Shown here: positions 41,137 through 50,023 of the stretch, piece by piece
Numbering within the stretch: position 1 is the first letter of the stretch
Layout: the number at the start of each line of letters is the position of its first letter
Assembly (NCBI RefSeq): GCF_018476525.1
Contig: NZ_JAHCST010000056.1
Span: 1-58,617 of the forward strand
DNA from: Acrocarpospora catenulata
GTDB taxonomy: Bacteria > Actinomycetota > Actinomycetes > Streptosporangiales > Streptosporangiaceae
Reading direction: 5' to 3'
Length of the DNA stretch: 58,617 nucleotides
Notes under the pieces: model-generated
The model's database searches: none
What the model saw: the letters and a program-made list of their open reading frames with translations, nothing else
What the model was told of the DNA's origin: nothing
Position numbers and translations under genes: made by a program

Positions 41137-42177
41137 TCAGTCGTCAGCGCCGGCGGCAGGAACCGGCACGCGGCGGGAGCGTAGTCGCGGCCAGCCGGTA
41201 CGACGGGTACCGATCAGGCGCTGGAGCACGATGAAGACGAACAGCAGCACGCCGATGAAGATCCTCGTCCACCAGGAGCTGAGGGTGCCCTCGAAGCTGA
41301 TGATGGTCTGGATCAGGCCCAGCACCAGCACGCCCAGCACGGTGCCGAACAGGTAGCCGGTGCCGCCGGTCAGCAGGGTGCCGCCGATGACCACGGCGGC
41401 GATGGCGTCCAGTTCCATGCCGACGGCGTGCAGGCCGTACCCGGAGAGCATGTAGAAGGACAGCAGCACGCCGCCCAGGGCGGAGCAGAACCCGCTGATC
41501 GTGTACACGGCGATCTTGGTGCGGGCCACGGGCAGGCCCATGAGCAGCGCCGACTGCTCGCTGCCGCCGGTCGCGTACACGGTGCGGCCCAGGCGCGTGT
41601 AGTGCAGCACGTACGCCGCGACCAGCACCACGACGGCGCCGATCAGCACGCTGGGCGTGATCCACAGATCGGGACCCAGCGGGACGGCCGACTGCGCGAA
41701 CGTGGTGAAGGTGGGGTTGGTGATCGGGATCGAGTCGGTGCCGATGGTGTAGCAGAGCCCGCGGGCCAGGAACATGCCGGCCAGTGTGACGATGAAGGGC
41801 TGGATCTCGAAGTAGTGGATGATCGCCCCCATCCCCAGCCCGAGCACACCGCCGATGACGAGCACCAGCAGGATCACCGCGTACGCGTTCCAGCCGTCGT
41901 TCAGCAGGCTGGCGGTGATCATCGTGGACAGCGCGACCACCGAGCCCACCGACAGGTCGATGCCGCCAGCCAGGATGACGAAGGTCATGCCGACCGCGAC
42001 CACCAGCAGGAAGGCGTTGTCGATGAAGACGTTGAGGACGATCTGGCCGGTGGCGAAGCCCTGGTAGCGGATCCCGCCCGCCACGAACATGGCCACGAAC
42101 AGGCCGGCGGTCACCAGGACGGGCACATACTTGCGCGGGATCCCTGGCCACCCGGTCGGCACGGTACGGCTGGTCAC
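41137..42177 (-). CDS. CUT2 sugar ABC transporter permease (YjfF-like)
   Basis: This 346-residue ribose/galactofuranose-type permease has about eight to ten membrane segments. The family signature GGIDLSVGSVVALSTMI is present near residue 73, and a second conserved region reads GMELDAIAAVVIGGT. The GTG start at 42177 overlaps the previous permease stop (GTGA). As the last gene of a four-gene importer (binding protein, ATPase, two permeases) in an arabinose locus, it most likely moves L-arabinose, perhaps in the furanose form, as inferred from YtfQRT-YjfF. Confidence 0.92.
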   Translation of the reverse strand: MTSRTVPTGWPGIPRKYVPVLVTAGLFVAMFVAGGIRYQGFATGQIVLNVFIDNAFLLVVAVGMTFVILAGGIDLSVGSVVALSTMITASLLNDGWNAYAVILLVLVIGGVLGLGMGAIIHYFEIQPFIVTLAGMFLARGLCYTIGTDSIPITNPTFTTFAQSAVPLGPDLWITPSVLIGAVVVLVAAYVLHYTRLGRTVYATGGSEQSALLMGLPVARTKIAVYTISGFCSALGGVLLSFYMLSGYGLHAVGMELDAIAAVVIGGTLLTGGTGYLFGTVLGVLVLGLIQTIISFEGTLSSWWTRIFIGVLLFVFIVLQRLIGTRRTGWPRLRSRRVPVPAAGADD

Positions 42178-43220
42178 AGCGAGACCTTCACCTTCTTCTC
42201 GGCCACCGGGGGCGCCGTGACCGGACGTCGTCGCCGGTGGAACACCTTCTCGCGGAAGGCCGGGGACTGGAGCAGGCAGACGATGGTCACCACCAGCGCC
42301 TTGAACAGCAGCGTCGTCTCCGGCGGCACGCCGATGGAGTAGATGGTGGTGGTCAGCGTCTGGATGATGAGCGCGCCGAGCACGGTGCCGCCCAGCGAGA
42401 AGCGCCCGCCGGACAGCGAGGTGCCGCCGATGACGACGGCGAGGATGGCGTCCAGCTCGATCCACAGGCCGGCGTTGTTGCCGTCCGCGCTGGACACGTT
42501 GGAGCTGATCATCAGGCCCGCGATGCCGGCGCAGAGGCCGCAGAAGGCGTAGACCATGATGAGCACGCCCTTGGCCCCGATCCCGGCCAGGCGGCTGGCC
42601 TCGGCGTTGCCGCCGACCGACTCGATGAGCAGGCCGAGGGCCAGGCGCCGGGTGAGGAACGCGGAGATCGCCAGCACCAGGGCCACCACGATGATGCCGA
42701 AGGGCAGCGTCAGCCAGTACCCGCCGCCGACCACCTTGTACGGCGCGCTGTTGATCGTGATGATCTGGCCGTCGGTGATCAGCTGGGCCAGGCCCCGCCC
42801 GGCCACCATGAGGATCAGGGTGGCGATGATCGGCTGGATGCCCGCCCCGGCCACCAGCAGGCCGTTCCAGGCACCGAGCACCAGCGACAGGCCCAGCGCC
42901 AGGGCCATCGCGGCGAGCACGCCGCCGGTGGAGCTCTGGTCGTCCAGGAGGCTGATCCGCAGGCAGGCCAGCGCGCCCGCGATGGCCACCACCGAGCCCA
43001 CCGACAGGTCGATGCCGCCGGTGGCGATGACCAGGGTCATGCCAATCGAGACCAGGATGAGCGGCGCCCCGAACCGCGCGATGTCGATGAGGCTGCCGTA
43101 GAGGTGGCCCTCCTTGATCTCGATGGTGAAGAAGTGGTCGGTGAAGACCAGGTTGAGCAGCAGCAGTCCGGCCAGGATGACGAAGGGCCAGAACAGGCGG
43201 TGTCTCAGGAGTCGGCTCAT
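42174..43220 (-). CDS. CUT2 sugar ABC transporter permease (YtfT-like)
   Basis: This 348-residue permease is paralogous to the next gene. It has the same GGIDLSVGSVVAIAG signature and WIELDAILAVVIGGTSLSGG. The ATG at 43220 overlaps the ATPase stop (ATGA). The two different permeases form the heterodimeric channel seen in YtfT/YjfF-type systems, whereas RbsC-type systems use one. A C-terminal basic tail (HRRRRP) is cytosolic. Confidence 0.92.
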   Translation of the reverse strand: MSRLLRHRLFWPFVILAGLLLLNLVFTDHFFTIEIKEGHLYGSLIDIARFGAPLILVSIGMTLVIATGGIDLSVGSVVAIAGALACLRISLLDDQSSTGGVLAAMALALGLSLVLGAWNGLLVAGAGIQPIIATLILMVAGRGLAQLITDGQIITINSAPYKVVGGGYWLTLPFGIIVVALVLAISAFLTRRLALGLLIESVGGNAEASRLAGIGAKGVLIMVYAFCGLCAGIAGLMISSNVSSADGNNAGLWIELDAILAVVIGGTSLSGGRFSLGGTVLGALIIQTLTTTIYSIGVPPETTLLFKALVVTIVCLLQSPAFREKVFHRRRRPVTAPPVAEKKVKVSL

Positions 43221-44728
43221 GACCGGGCTCCGCTCGCGATCGTCTCGGTCAGGGTGTCGGTGGTGAGTTCCTCGTCGTTGTCCAGCTGGGAGACCACCCG
43301 GCGGTCGCGTAACACGGCGACCTTGTGGCTCAGCCGCAGCACCTCGTCCAGCTCGGCGGAGATGAACAGCACGGCCGTCCCGCCGTCGGACAGCTCGACG
43401 ACCAGGCGCTGGATCTCCGCCTTGGCGCCCACGTCGATGCCCCGGGTCGGCTCGTCCAGGATGAGCAGCCGGGGCTCCAGGATCAGCCACCGGGCCAGCA
43501 GCACCTTCTGCTGGTTGCCGCCGCTGAGATTCCTGACCAGCTGGTCCGGGTCGCCCGGGCGGATGTTGAGCGCGGCCACGTACCGCTGGACCAGCTCGTC
43601 CTGGCGGCGCCGGGGGATCGGCCTGGTCCAGCCGCGGGCGGCCTGCAACGCCAGGATGATGTTGTCCCGGACGGTGAGGTCGGGGATGAGGCCCTCGGCG
43701 CGCCGGTTCTCCGAGCAGAAGGCCAGCTTCTGCCGTATCGCGGCCCGGGGGGTGCGGAGGGAGGCCTGGGCCCCGTCCACCTTCAGTGAACCGGTGCTCG
43801 CGTGGTCGGCGCCGAACAGCAGCCGGGCGATCTCGGTACGGCCCGAGCCAAGCAACCCGGCCAGGCCGACCACCTCGCCCTGGTGGATGGTGAGCTGGAA
43901 GGGCTCGATCGCCCCGGCGCGGCCCAGATTCTCCGCCTCGATCAGGGGGGTGGTGTGCCGGACGGTGGGACGGCTCTCCAGGCGCTCCAGGTCGGCCAGT
44001 TCCCGGCCGATCATCTTGCCGACCAGCTCGACCTGAGGCAGCTCGGCGGTCCGGTACTCCCCCACCAGCCCGCCGTTGCGCAGCACGGTCACCCGGTCGG
44101 AGATCTCGTAGATCTGGTCGAGGAAGTGCGAGACGAACAGGATGGCGATGCCCTGTTCCTTCAGGCGGCGCATCACGGCGAACAGCCGCCCGACCTCGCC
44201 GGCGTCGAGGCTGGAGGTCGGCTCGTCCAGGATCAGCACCTTGGCGTCGATGTCGACGGCCCGGGCGATCGCCACCATCTGCTGGACGGCCAGCGAGTAC
44301 GTGGCCAGCTGCGCCGTCACGTCGATGTGGATGTCGAGTTGCGACAGCATCTCGACGGCGCGGTCGCGCATCACGCGCCACTGGAGCCGGCCGAACCTGC
44401 GCGGCTCCCGGCCGATGAAGATGTTCTCCGCCACCGAGAGGTTGGGGCAGAGGTTGACCTCCTGGTAGACGGTGCTGATGCCGGCGTGCTGGGCGGCCAG
44501 GGGGCTGGCGAAGTCGACCCGGCGGCCGTCGAGTTCGATGGTGCCGCCGTCGATGTCGTAGACCCCGGTCAGCACCTTGATCAGCGTGGACTTCCCGGCG
44601 CCGTTCTCGCCCATCAGCGCGTGCACCTCGCCCGGCATCAGCCGGAAGTCCACGCCGTCCAGCGCTTTGACGCCGGGAAACTGCTTCTCGATCCCGCTCA
44701 TGCGCAGGATCGGCGTGGGTGTTTCCAT
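43217..44728 (-). CDS. CUT2 sugar ABC transporter ATPase, double nucleotide-binding domain
   Basis: This 503-residue ATPase of the RbsA/AraG/YtfR type carries two fused nucleotide-binding domains. The N-terminal half has Walker A GENGAGKST (about 40-48), a degenerate signature (ATYSLAVQQMVAIARA) and Walker B VLILDEPTSSLD. The C-terminal half has a degenerate Walker A (GLLGSGRTEIARLL), signature LSGGNQQKVLLARW and Walker B LLILDEPTRGID. That asymmetric pattern is normal for the family. Unlike the two CUT1 systems in this window, this importer carries its own ATPase. Confidence 0.94.
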   Translation of the reverse strand: METPTPILRMSGIEKQFPGVKALDGVDFRLMPGEVHALMGENGAGKSTLIKVLTGVYDIDGGTIELDGRRVDFASPLAAQHAGISTVYQEVNLCPNLSVAENIFIGREPRRFGRLQWRVMRDRAVEMLSQLDIHIDVTAQLATYSLAVQQMVAIARAVDIDAKVLILDEPTSSLDAGEVGRLFAVMRRLKEQGIAILFVSHFLDQIYEISDRVTVLRNGGLVGEYRTAELPQVELVGKMIGRELADLERLESRPTVRHTTPLIEAENLGRAGAIEPFQLTIHQGEVVGLAGLLGSGRTEIARLLFGADHASTGSLKVDGAQASLRTPRAAIRQKLAFCSENRRAEGLIPDLTVRDNIILALQAARGWTRPIPRRRQDELVQRYVAALNIRPGDPDQLVRNLSGGNQQKVLLARWLILEPRLLILDEPTRGIDVGAKAEIQRLVVELSDGGTAVLFISAELDEVLRLSHKVAVLRDRRVVSQLDNDEELTTDTLTETIASGARS

Positions 44729-44786
44729 ACGGGCCCGTTCTCCTCCTGCTGGTATGTCGCGCTCGTCCTACCCGGAGAGCGCGGCT

Positions 44787-44823
44787 GCCGGGCCGCCTCG
44801 GGTCGGGGGGCAGGCGGCCCGGC
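44787..44823 (-). terminator. Attenuator hairpin between binding protein and ATPase genes
   Basis: GCCGGGCCGCCT at 44787-44798 pairs perfectly with 44812-44823. It lies in the 112-base gap after the binding-protein stop. It would lower transport-gene expression relative to the binding protein. Confidence 0.75.
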
Positions 44824-44840
44824 ATCTGCGCTGCTCAGGA

Positions 44841-45827
44841 TCAGTACTTGCGCTCGGCGAGGACCGCCTTGGCCTGCTCCTGGGTGAAGGTGGTCTCCTC
44901 GGTCACCACCCGGGCGGGCACCTGCTCACCCTTCACGACCTTCTGGGCCAGGTCCATGAGTTGGGGGCCAAGCAGCGGGCTGCACTCCACGATGTAGTTG
45001 ATCTTGCCGTCGGCCAGCGCCTGCATGCCGTCCTTGACCGCGTCGATCGTGATGATCACGATGTCCTTGCCCGGCACCTTGCCCGCGCCCTCGATGGCCT
45101 CGATGGCGCCCAGGCCCATGTCGTCGTTGTGCGCGAACAGCACGTCGATGTTCGGCGTGGACTTCAGGAACGCCTCCATGACCTCCTTGCCCTTGGCCCG
45201 GGTGAAGTCACCGGTCTGCGAGGCGGCGATCTTGAACTTGGGGTCGGACCCGATGACCTCCTGGAAGCCGGCCTTGCGGTCGTTGGCGGGCGCCGAGCCG
45301 GTGGTGCCCTGCAGTTCGACGATGGTGACCGGGTCGGTCTTGTCCTTGTACTGCTCGACCAGCCACTGACCCGCCTTGCGGCCCTCCTCCACGAAGTCCG
45401 AGCCGAGGAAGGTCTTGTAGAGGCTGGTGTCCGCGGAGTCCACCGCCCGGTCGGTCAGAATGACCGGGATGTTGGCCCGCTTCGCCTCGTTGAGCACCGG
45501 GTCCCAGCCGGACTCCACGACCGGCGAGAACGCGATGACGTCGACCTTCTGCTGGATGTAGGAGCGGATGGCCTTGATCTGGTTTTCCTGCTTCTGCTGG
45601 GCGTCGGAGAACTTCAGCTCGATGCCGGCCGCCGCCGCCGACTCCTGGACCGACTTGGTGTTGGCGGTGCGCCAGCCGCTCTCCGCCCCCACCTGGGAGA
45701 AGCCCATGACGAGCTTGTCGCCCCCGCCGGGGGCCGACGAGGCGCCGGTGTCGCCGTCGCTGCCGCATCCAGTCATGGCCATCCCGATCGCGCCGATCGC
45801 GATCAGGGCCGAGATCCTTCGGAACAC
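44841..45827 (-). CDS. CUT2 sugar-binding lipoprotein (YtfQ-like, L-arabinose type)
   Basis: This 328-residue periplasmic-binding-fold lipoprotein has the signal VFRRISALIAIGAIGMAMTGC with the Cys at about residue 21. The mature protein shows LVMGFSQVGAESGWRTANT, IRSYIQQKVDVIAFSPVVESGWD and VILTDRAVD; the first and third are characteristic of galactofuranose-binding YtfQ. I chose the GTG at 45827 because GAAGGG lies 8 bases upstream; a frame open to 45893 overlaps an operator. An L-arabinose (furanose) cargo is inferred from the surrounding arabinofuranosidases and ara genes. Confidence 0.92.
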   Translation of the reverse strand: MFRRISALIAIGAIGMAMTGCGSDGDTGASSAPGGGDKLVMGFSQVGAESGWRTANTKSVQESAAAAGIELKFSDAQQKQENQIKAIRSYIQQKVDVIAFSPVVESGWDPVLNEAKRANIPVILTDRAVDSADTSLYKTFLGSDFVEEGRKAGQWLVEQYKDKTDPVTIVELQGTTGSAPANDRKAGFQEVIGSDPKFKIAASQTGDFTRAKGKEVMEAFLKSTPNIDVLFAHNDDMGLGAIEAIEGAGKVPGKDIVIITIDAVKDGMQALADGKINYIVECSPLLGPQLMDLAQKVVKGEQVPARVVTEETTFTQEQAKAVLAERKY

Positions 45828-45845
45828 GTGGTATTCCCTTCTAAT

Positions 45846-45859
45846 TGTTAACGCTAACG
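45846..45859. promoter_or_regulatory. LacI operator before the CUT2 transporter operon
   Basis: TGTTAACGCTAACG matches 12 of 14 positions of the perfect palindrome. It lies about 19 bases upstream of the binding-protein start. Confidence 0.75.
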
Positions 45860-45911
45860 CGATACGACTTGGGCTCCCCCGATGTCTCCTCATTTATCGA
45901 CTCGGGATGAC

Positions 45912-45925
45912 TGTGAGCGTTAACA
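45912..45925. promoter_or_regulatory. LacI operator, second copy before the transporter operon
   Basis: TGTGAGCGTTAACA matches 12 of 14 positions. A weaker half-copy (TGTTAACGCGCA) follows at 45979. The remaining bases of the 315-base gap 45828-46142 hold the araA terminator and no gene. Confidence 0.7.
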
Positions 45926-46080
45926 CCACCTACCGTCAAGCCGCCGAGGGGTTACGGTCCGATCACATCGAAACCTGCTGTTAACGCGCACATGGGCATG
46001 CCGAAGCCACGCCGCGGCGGCGCGCTCGCATGCTGGGCGAACGCGCCGCATCGCGGCGGGACGGCGGGATGGCGAGGTGG

Positions 46081-46108
46081 CGGGGCGGCCCGCGCAGCGG
46101 CCGCCCCG
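46081..46108 (-). terminator. Terminator after araA
   Basis: CGGGGCGGCC at 46081-46090 pairs perfectly with 46099-46108, just downstream of the araA stop on the minus strand. Confidence 0.75.
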
Positions 46109-46142
46109 CGATGATCGGTTCAGGCTGGCGGGTGATCCCCGG

Positions 46143-47624
46143 TTACAGCCCTCCGGCCAGGCGGTGGTAGGCCTGGTTCCAGCGCAGCTCCCTGGCGAAC
46201 TGCCGCGAGGTGGTGGCGGCGTCGATGACCACGAGCTCCACGCCGAGCATCTCGGCCAGGTCGGTGAGCTCCTCGGTCCCCACGGCGGAGGTCAGCACCG
46301 TGTGGTGCGAGCCGCCCGCCATCAGCCAGGACTCCGTGGAGGTGCGCAGGTCGGGGCGGGGCCGCCAGACGGCCCTGGCCACGGGCAGGTTGGGCAGCGG
46401 CTCGGGCGGCGGCACCACGTCGATCTCGTTGGCCACCAGCCGGAGCCGGTCACCGAGATCCATCAGGCCCACCACCACGGCGGGGCCGGGCGCGGCGTCG
46501 AAGACCAGGCGCACCGGGTCCTCCTTGCCGCCGATGCTCAGCGGGTGGATCTCGCAGGACGGGGTGCCGGCCGCGATGGACGGGCAGACCTCCAGCATGT
46601 GCGCGCCGAGGATCACCTCGTTGCCCGGGGTCAGGTCGTAGGTGTAGTCCTCCATGAACGAGGAGCCGCCTGGCCGCCCCCTGCCCATCACCTTCATCGC
46701 GCGCAGCAGCACCGAGGTCTTCCAGTCGCCCTCGCCGCCGAAGCCGTACCCGTCGCCCATCAGGCGCTGGACGGCCAGGCCTGGCAGCTGCCGCAGGGCG
46801 CCGAGGTCCTCGAAGTTGGAGGTGAACGCCTGGAAGCCGCCCGCCGTCAGGAAGGTGCGCAGGCCCAGCTCGATGCGGGCCGCGTAGGTGAGCGACTCGC
46901 GGCGCTCCCCGCCGGCCACCAGCTCGGGCGCCACCCGGTAGGCGTTCTCGTACTCCTTGACCAGCTCGGCGATCTTGGTGTCCGGGACCTCGCCCATCAC
47001 CTCGACCAGCTCGTTGACGCTGTAGGTGTTCACCGAGACGCCCAGGCGCAGCTGGGCCTCGACCTTGTCGCCCTCGGTCACCGCGACGTCGCGCATGTTG
47101 TCGCCGAACCGGGCCACCTTCAGCGTGGCCAGTTCCGCCCGCCCGGCCGCGGCCCGCGCCCAGGCGCCCACCCGCTCGACGACCGAGGGGTCGCTGACGT
47201 GCCCCGCCACGGTCTTGCGGGGCACGCCCAGCCGGGACTGGACGTAACCGAACTCCCGGTCGCCGTGCGCGGCCTGGTTGAGGTTCATGAAGTCCATGTC
47301 GATGGTGGACCACGGCAGCGCCTGGTTGGCCTGGGTGTGCAGGTGCAGCAAGGGCTTGCGCAGCGCGTCCAGGCCGGCGATCCACATCTTCGCCGGGGAG
47401 AAGGTGTGCATCCAGGCGATCAGGCCGAGGCACTCGTCGTCGGCGTTGGCCGCCAGGCAGACCCGGCGGATGGACGCCGCGTCGGTGAGCACCGGCTGCC
47501 ACTCCACCTCGATCGGCAGCGCGTGGTCCAGCGCCGCCGCGATCGACTGTGACTGCTCGGCGACCTGGTTCAGGGTCTCGTCGCCGTACAGGCCCTGACT
47601 TCCGGTCAAAAACCAGATCTTCAC
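46143..47624 (-). CDS. araA: L-arabinose isomerase
   Basis: This 493-residue cytosolic Mn-dependent isomerase converts L-arabinose to L-ribulose. The family N-terminus [16 protein letters not shown] is present. Metal and catalytic residues fall in [10 protein letters not shown] (Glu), [10 protein letters not shown] (Glu), ILGAHMLEV (His) and GGSHHTVLT (His). Its length equals that of E. coli AraA. The GTG start is 3 bases after the araD stop, with GAAGGG 7 bases upstream. It is the last gene of araB-araD-araA, whose promoter carries a perfect LacI operator. Confidence 0.97.
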   Translation of the reverse strand: MKIWFLTGSQGLYGDETLNQVAEQSQSIAAALDHALPIEVEWQPVLTDAASIRRVCLAANADDECLGLIAWMHTFSPAKMWIAGLDALRKPLLHLHTQANQALPWSTIDMDFMNLNQAAHGDREFGYVQSRLGVPRKTVAGHVSDPSVVERVGAWARAAAGRAELATLKVARFGDNMRDVAVTEGDKVEAQLRLGVSVNTYSVNELVEVMGEVPDTKIAELVKEYENAYRVAPELVAGGERRESLTYAARIELGLRTFLTAGGFQAFTSNFEDLGALRQLPGLAVQRLMGDGYGFGGEGDWKTSVLLRAMKVMGRGRPGGSSFMEDYTYDLTPGNEVILGAHMLEVCPSIAAGTPSCEIHPLSIGGKEDPVRLVFDAAPGPAVVVGLMDLGDRLRLVANEIDVVPPPEPLPNLPVARAVWRPRPDLRTSTESWLMAGGSHHTVLTSAVGTEELTDLAEMLGVELVVIDAATTSRQFARELRWNQAYHRLAGGL

Positions 47625-47627
47625 CGT

Positions 47628-48296
47628 TCAGCCCTTCTGCCCGTAAACGTTCTGATAGCGGTGGTACAGGTGATCGATGTCATCGCTCTCGATCGGGAGC
47701 GGCTCGCCCAGCTGCCGGGCCAGATGCACGGTACGGGCGACGTCCTCGCACATCACCGCGGCCTTCACCGCGGCGGTGGGGGTGGCGCCGATGGTGAAGA
47801 CGCCGTGGTTGCGCATCAGCACGGCGGGCGAGCGGTGGCCGGTCAGCACGTCCACCACGCCCCGGCCGATGTCGTCCCCGCCGATCAGCGCGAAGGGGCC
47901 GATCGGGATCTCCCCGCCGAACTCGTCGGCCATCGCGGTCAGCACGCACGGGATCGACTCGCCCCTGGCCGCCCAGGCCGAGGCGTACGCCGAGTGGGTG
48001 TGCACGACCCCGTGCACCTCCGGCATGTGGCGGTAGACGTAGGCGTGCGCCGCGGTGTCGCTGGACGGGGAGTAGTCGCCCTCCACCACCTTGCCGTCGA
48101 GATCGCAGACCACCATGGACTCGGGCGTCAACCGGTCGTAGGACACCCCGCTCGGCTTGATGACGAACAGGTCCGCGCCAGGAACCCGGCCGGAGACGTT
48201 CCCGGCCGTCCAGGCGACCAGGCCGTAGCGCACCAGCTCGGCGTGCAGGTCGCAGACGGCCTCTCGTAACTCCTTGATCGTTTTCTCCCCGATCAT
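47628..48296 (-). CDS. araD: L-ribulose-5-phosphate 4-epimerase
   Basis: This 222-residue class II aldolase-family enzyme makes D-xylulose-5-phosphate from L-ribulose-5-phosphate. Visible features are TAGNVSGRVPG, VIKPSGVSYDRL, the zinc pair in VVHTHSAYAS, VLMRNHGVFTIG with the third His, and a C-terminal HLYHRYQNVYGQ with the catalytic Tyr region. The ATG at 48296 overlaps the araB stop. The much longer open frame to 49649 is a shadow of araB. Confidence 0.95.
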   Translation of the reverse strand: MIGEKTIKELREAVCDLHAELVRYGLVAWTAGNVSGRVPGADLFVIKPSGVSYDRLTPESMVVCDLDGKVVEGDYSPSSDTAAHAYVYRHMPEVHGVVHTHSAYASAWAARGESIPCVLTAMADEFGGEIPIGPFALIGGDDIGRGVVDVLTGHRSPAVLMRNHGVFTIGATPTAAVKAAVMCEDVARTVHLARQLGEPLPIESDDIDHLYHRYQNVYGQKG

Positions 48297-49939
48297 TCGC
48301 TCGCCTCGTTTCTGATCGCGCGCAGCCGGTGCATCAGGCCGGACTCCGCGAAGTGGTCGTGCAGCAGCCGGTACTCGGCGTACAGGCGGTCGTAGGCGGC
48401 GGCCCGCTCCGGGTCGGGGACGTAGGCGCGCTGCATGCGGCCGCCCATGGCGGCCGCGGCGGCGGTGAGGTCCGGGTAGGCGCCGGCGGCCACGGCGGCG
48501 TGGATGGCCGATCCGAGCGCGGGGCCCTGGTCGGAGCCGATGACCGACAGCGGCCGGTTCAGCACGTCGCTGTAGACCTGCATGAGGAACCGGTTCTTCA
48601 GCAGCCCGCCCGCCGCGACGAACTCCGTCACCGGCACGCCGGACTGCTCGAACGTCTCGACGATCACCCGGGTGCCGAAGGCGGTGGCCTCGATCAGCGC
48701 GCGATAGACGTCCTCGGGGCGAGTGGCGAGCGTCTGCCCCACGATCAGGCCCGACAGGTCGTGGTCGACCAGGACGGAGCGGTTCCCGCTGTGCCAGTCG
48801 AGCGCGACGAGCCCGTGCGCGCCGACCCGCTGCCGCTCGGCCAGCATGCTGAGGTACTCGTGGATGTCCATGCCCCGGTCGGCGGCCTGCTGGGTGTAGG
48901 AGGCGGGCACGCCGTTGCGGACGAACCAGCCGAAGATGTCCCCCACCCCGGACTGCCCCGCCTCGTACCCCCACAGCCCGGGCACGATGCCGTCGCGGAC
49001 CACGCCGCACATGCCCGGCACCTCGGCGAGCTGGTCGGAGACCATGACATGGCACGTCGAGGTGCCCATGATGGCCACCAGCTGCCCGGGGCGCACGGCG
49101 TCGGCCGCGGCGGCGGTCACGTGCGCGTCCACGTTGCCGACGGCCACCGCGATGCCCTCGGGCAGGCGGGTCCACTCGGCGGCGCGGGCGGTCAGCCGCC
49201 CGGCGAGAGCCCCGAGCTCGGCGGTCTCCCTGGCCAGCTTGCCGGCGAACCCGGCGAAGGCGGGGTTCAGCTCCGCCAGGTAGTCGGCGGAAGGATACCG
49301 GCCGTCCTGGTAGATCCCCTTGTAGCCGGCCACGCCGACGCCGCGGGACTCGACGCCGGTGAGTTCCCAGACGATCCAGTCGGCCGCCTCGATCCACCGG
49401 TCCGCCAGGCCGTAGATCTCCGGATCCTCTTCCAGGAGTTGCAGGCCCTTGGCGAACTCCCACTCCGAGGAGATCTTGCCGCCGTACCTGGCCAGCCAGG
49501 GCTCGCCACGCTCGGCGGCCAGGGCGTTGATGCGGTCGGCGTGCGGCTGGGCGGCGTGGTGCTTCCAGAGTTTGGGCCAGGCGTGCGGCCGGTCGGGATA
49601 CGCCTCGCACAGCGGCACGCCGTCGGCCGTGGTGGGCAGGATGGTGCACGCGGTGAAGTCGGTCGAGACGCCGATCACCGACGAGGCGGGCACGCCCGCG
49701 GCGACCAGCGCCTTGGGCACCGCGACCCGCAACACGTCCCGCCAGTCCTCGGGAGACTGCAACGCCCAGTCCGGCCCGAGCCGTACGCCACCGGGTAACG
49801 CCTCCTCGAGCACGCCATGGGCGTACTCATGCACCGCGCTGCCGACTTCGGCGCCATCCGCCACCCGTACCACGACGGCCCGGCCGGAGAGCGTGCCGAA
49901 ATCGACGCCGACCACATAGCGGTCCAGTCCCGCCTGCAC
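48293..49939 (-). CDS. araB: L-ribulokinase
   Basis: This 548-residue FGGY-family kinase phosphorylates L-ribulose. It begins VVGVDFGTLSGRAVVV, the ATP-binding phosphate-1 motif. STDFTACTILPT, YGGKISSEWEFAKGLQ, VGNVDAHVTAAAADA and IMGTSTCHVM are typical of AraB. GGLLKNRFLMQVYSDVLNR is the adenosine motif (here VAAGGLLKN). The GTG at 49939 follows AAGGGAGG at 8 bases. It is first in the operon, directly behind a perfect LacI operator. Confidence 0.96.
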   Translation of the reverse strand: MQAGLDRYVVGVDFGTLSGRAVVVRVADGAEVGSAVHEYAHGVLEEALPGGVRLGPDWALQSPEDWRDVLRVAVPKALVAAGVPASSVIGVSTDFTACTILPTTADGVPLCEAYPDRPHAWPKLWKHHAAQPHADRINALAAERGEPWLARYGGKISSEWEFAKGLQLLEEDPEIYGLADRWIEAADWIVWELTGVESRGVGVAGYKGIYQDGRYPSADYLAELNPAFAGFAGKLARETAELGALAGRLTARAAEWTRLPEGIAVAVGNVDAHVTAAAADAVRPGQLVAIMGTSTCHVMVSDQLAEVPGMCGVVRDGIVPGLWGYEAGQSGVGDIFGWFVRNGVPASYTQQAADRGMDIHEYLSMLAERQRVGAHGLVALDWHSGNRSVLVDHDLSGLIVGQTLATRPEDVYRALIEATAFGTRVIVETFEQSGVPVTEFVAAGGLLKNRFLMQVYSDVLNRPLSVIGSDQGPALGSAIHAAVAAGAYPDLTAAAAAMGGRMQRAYVPDPERAAAYDRLYAEYRLLHDHFAESGLMHRLRAIRNEASE

Positions 49940-49967
49940 GACGACCGCCTCCCTTCGGTTGGTTTGC

Positions 49968-49981
49968 TGTTAGCGCTAACA
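49968..49981. promoter_or_regulatory. LacI operator of araB-araD-araA, perfect palindrome
   Basis: TGTTAGCGCTAACA, identical to the two copies before GH127, lies 29 bases upstream of the araB start. Confidence 0.87.
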
Positions 49982-50023
49982 CTTCTGCACACAACTCTGC
50001 CGGCGCGCGACCCGCCGGATTTC

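Noticed and set aside
41428-44887. Long plus-strand frames across the CUT2 transporter genes
   Set aside because: They oppose four well-recognised transporter genes; products are His/Gln/Gly-rich and carry no motifs.
47628-49649. Start of araD at 49649 (673 residues)
   Set aside because: The upstream part is a shadow of araB in another frame; AraD normally has about 220 to 230 residues and an ATG overlaps the araB stop.
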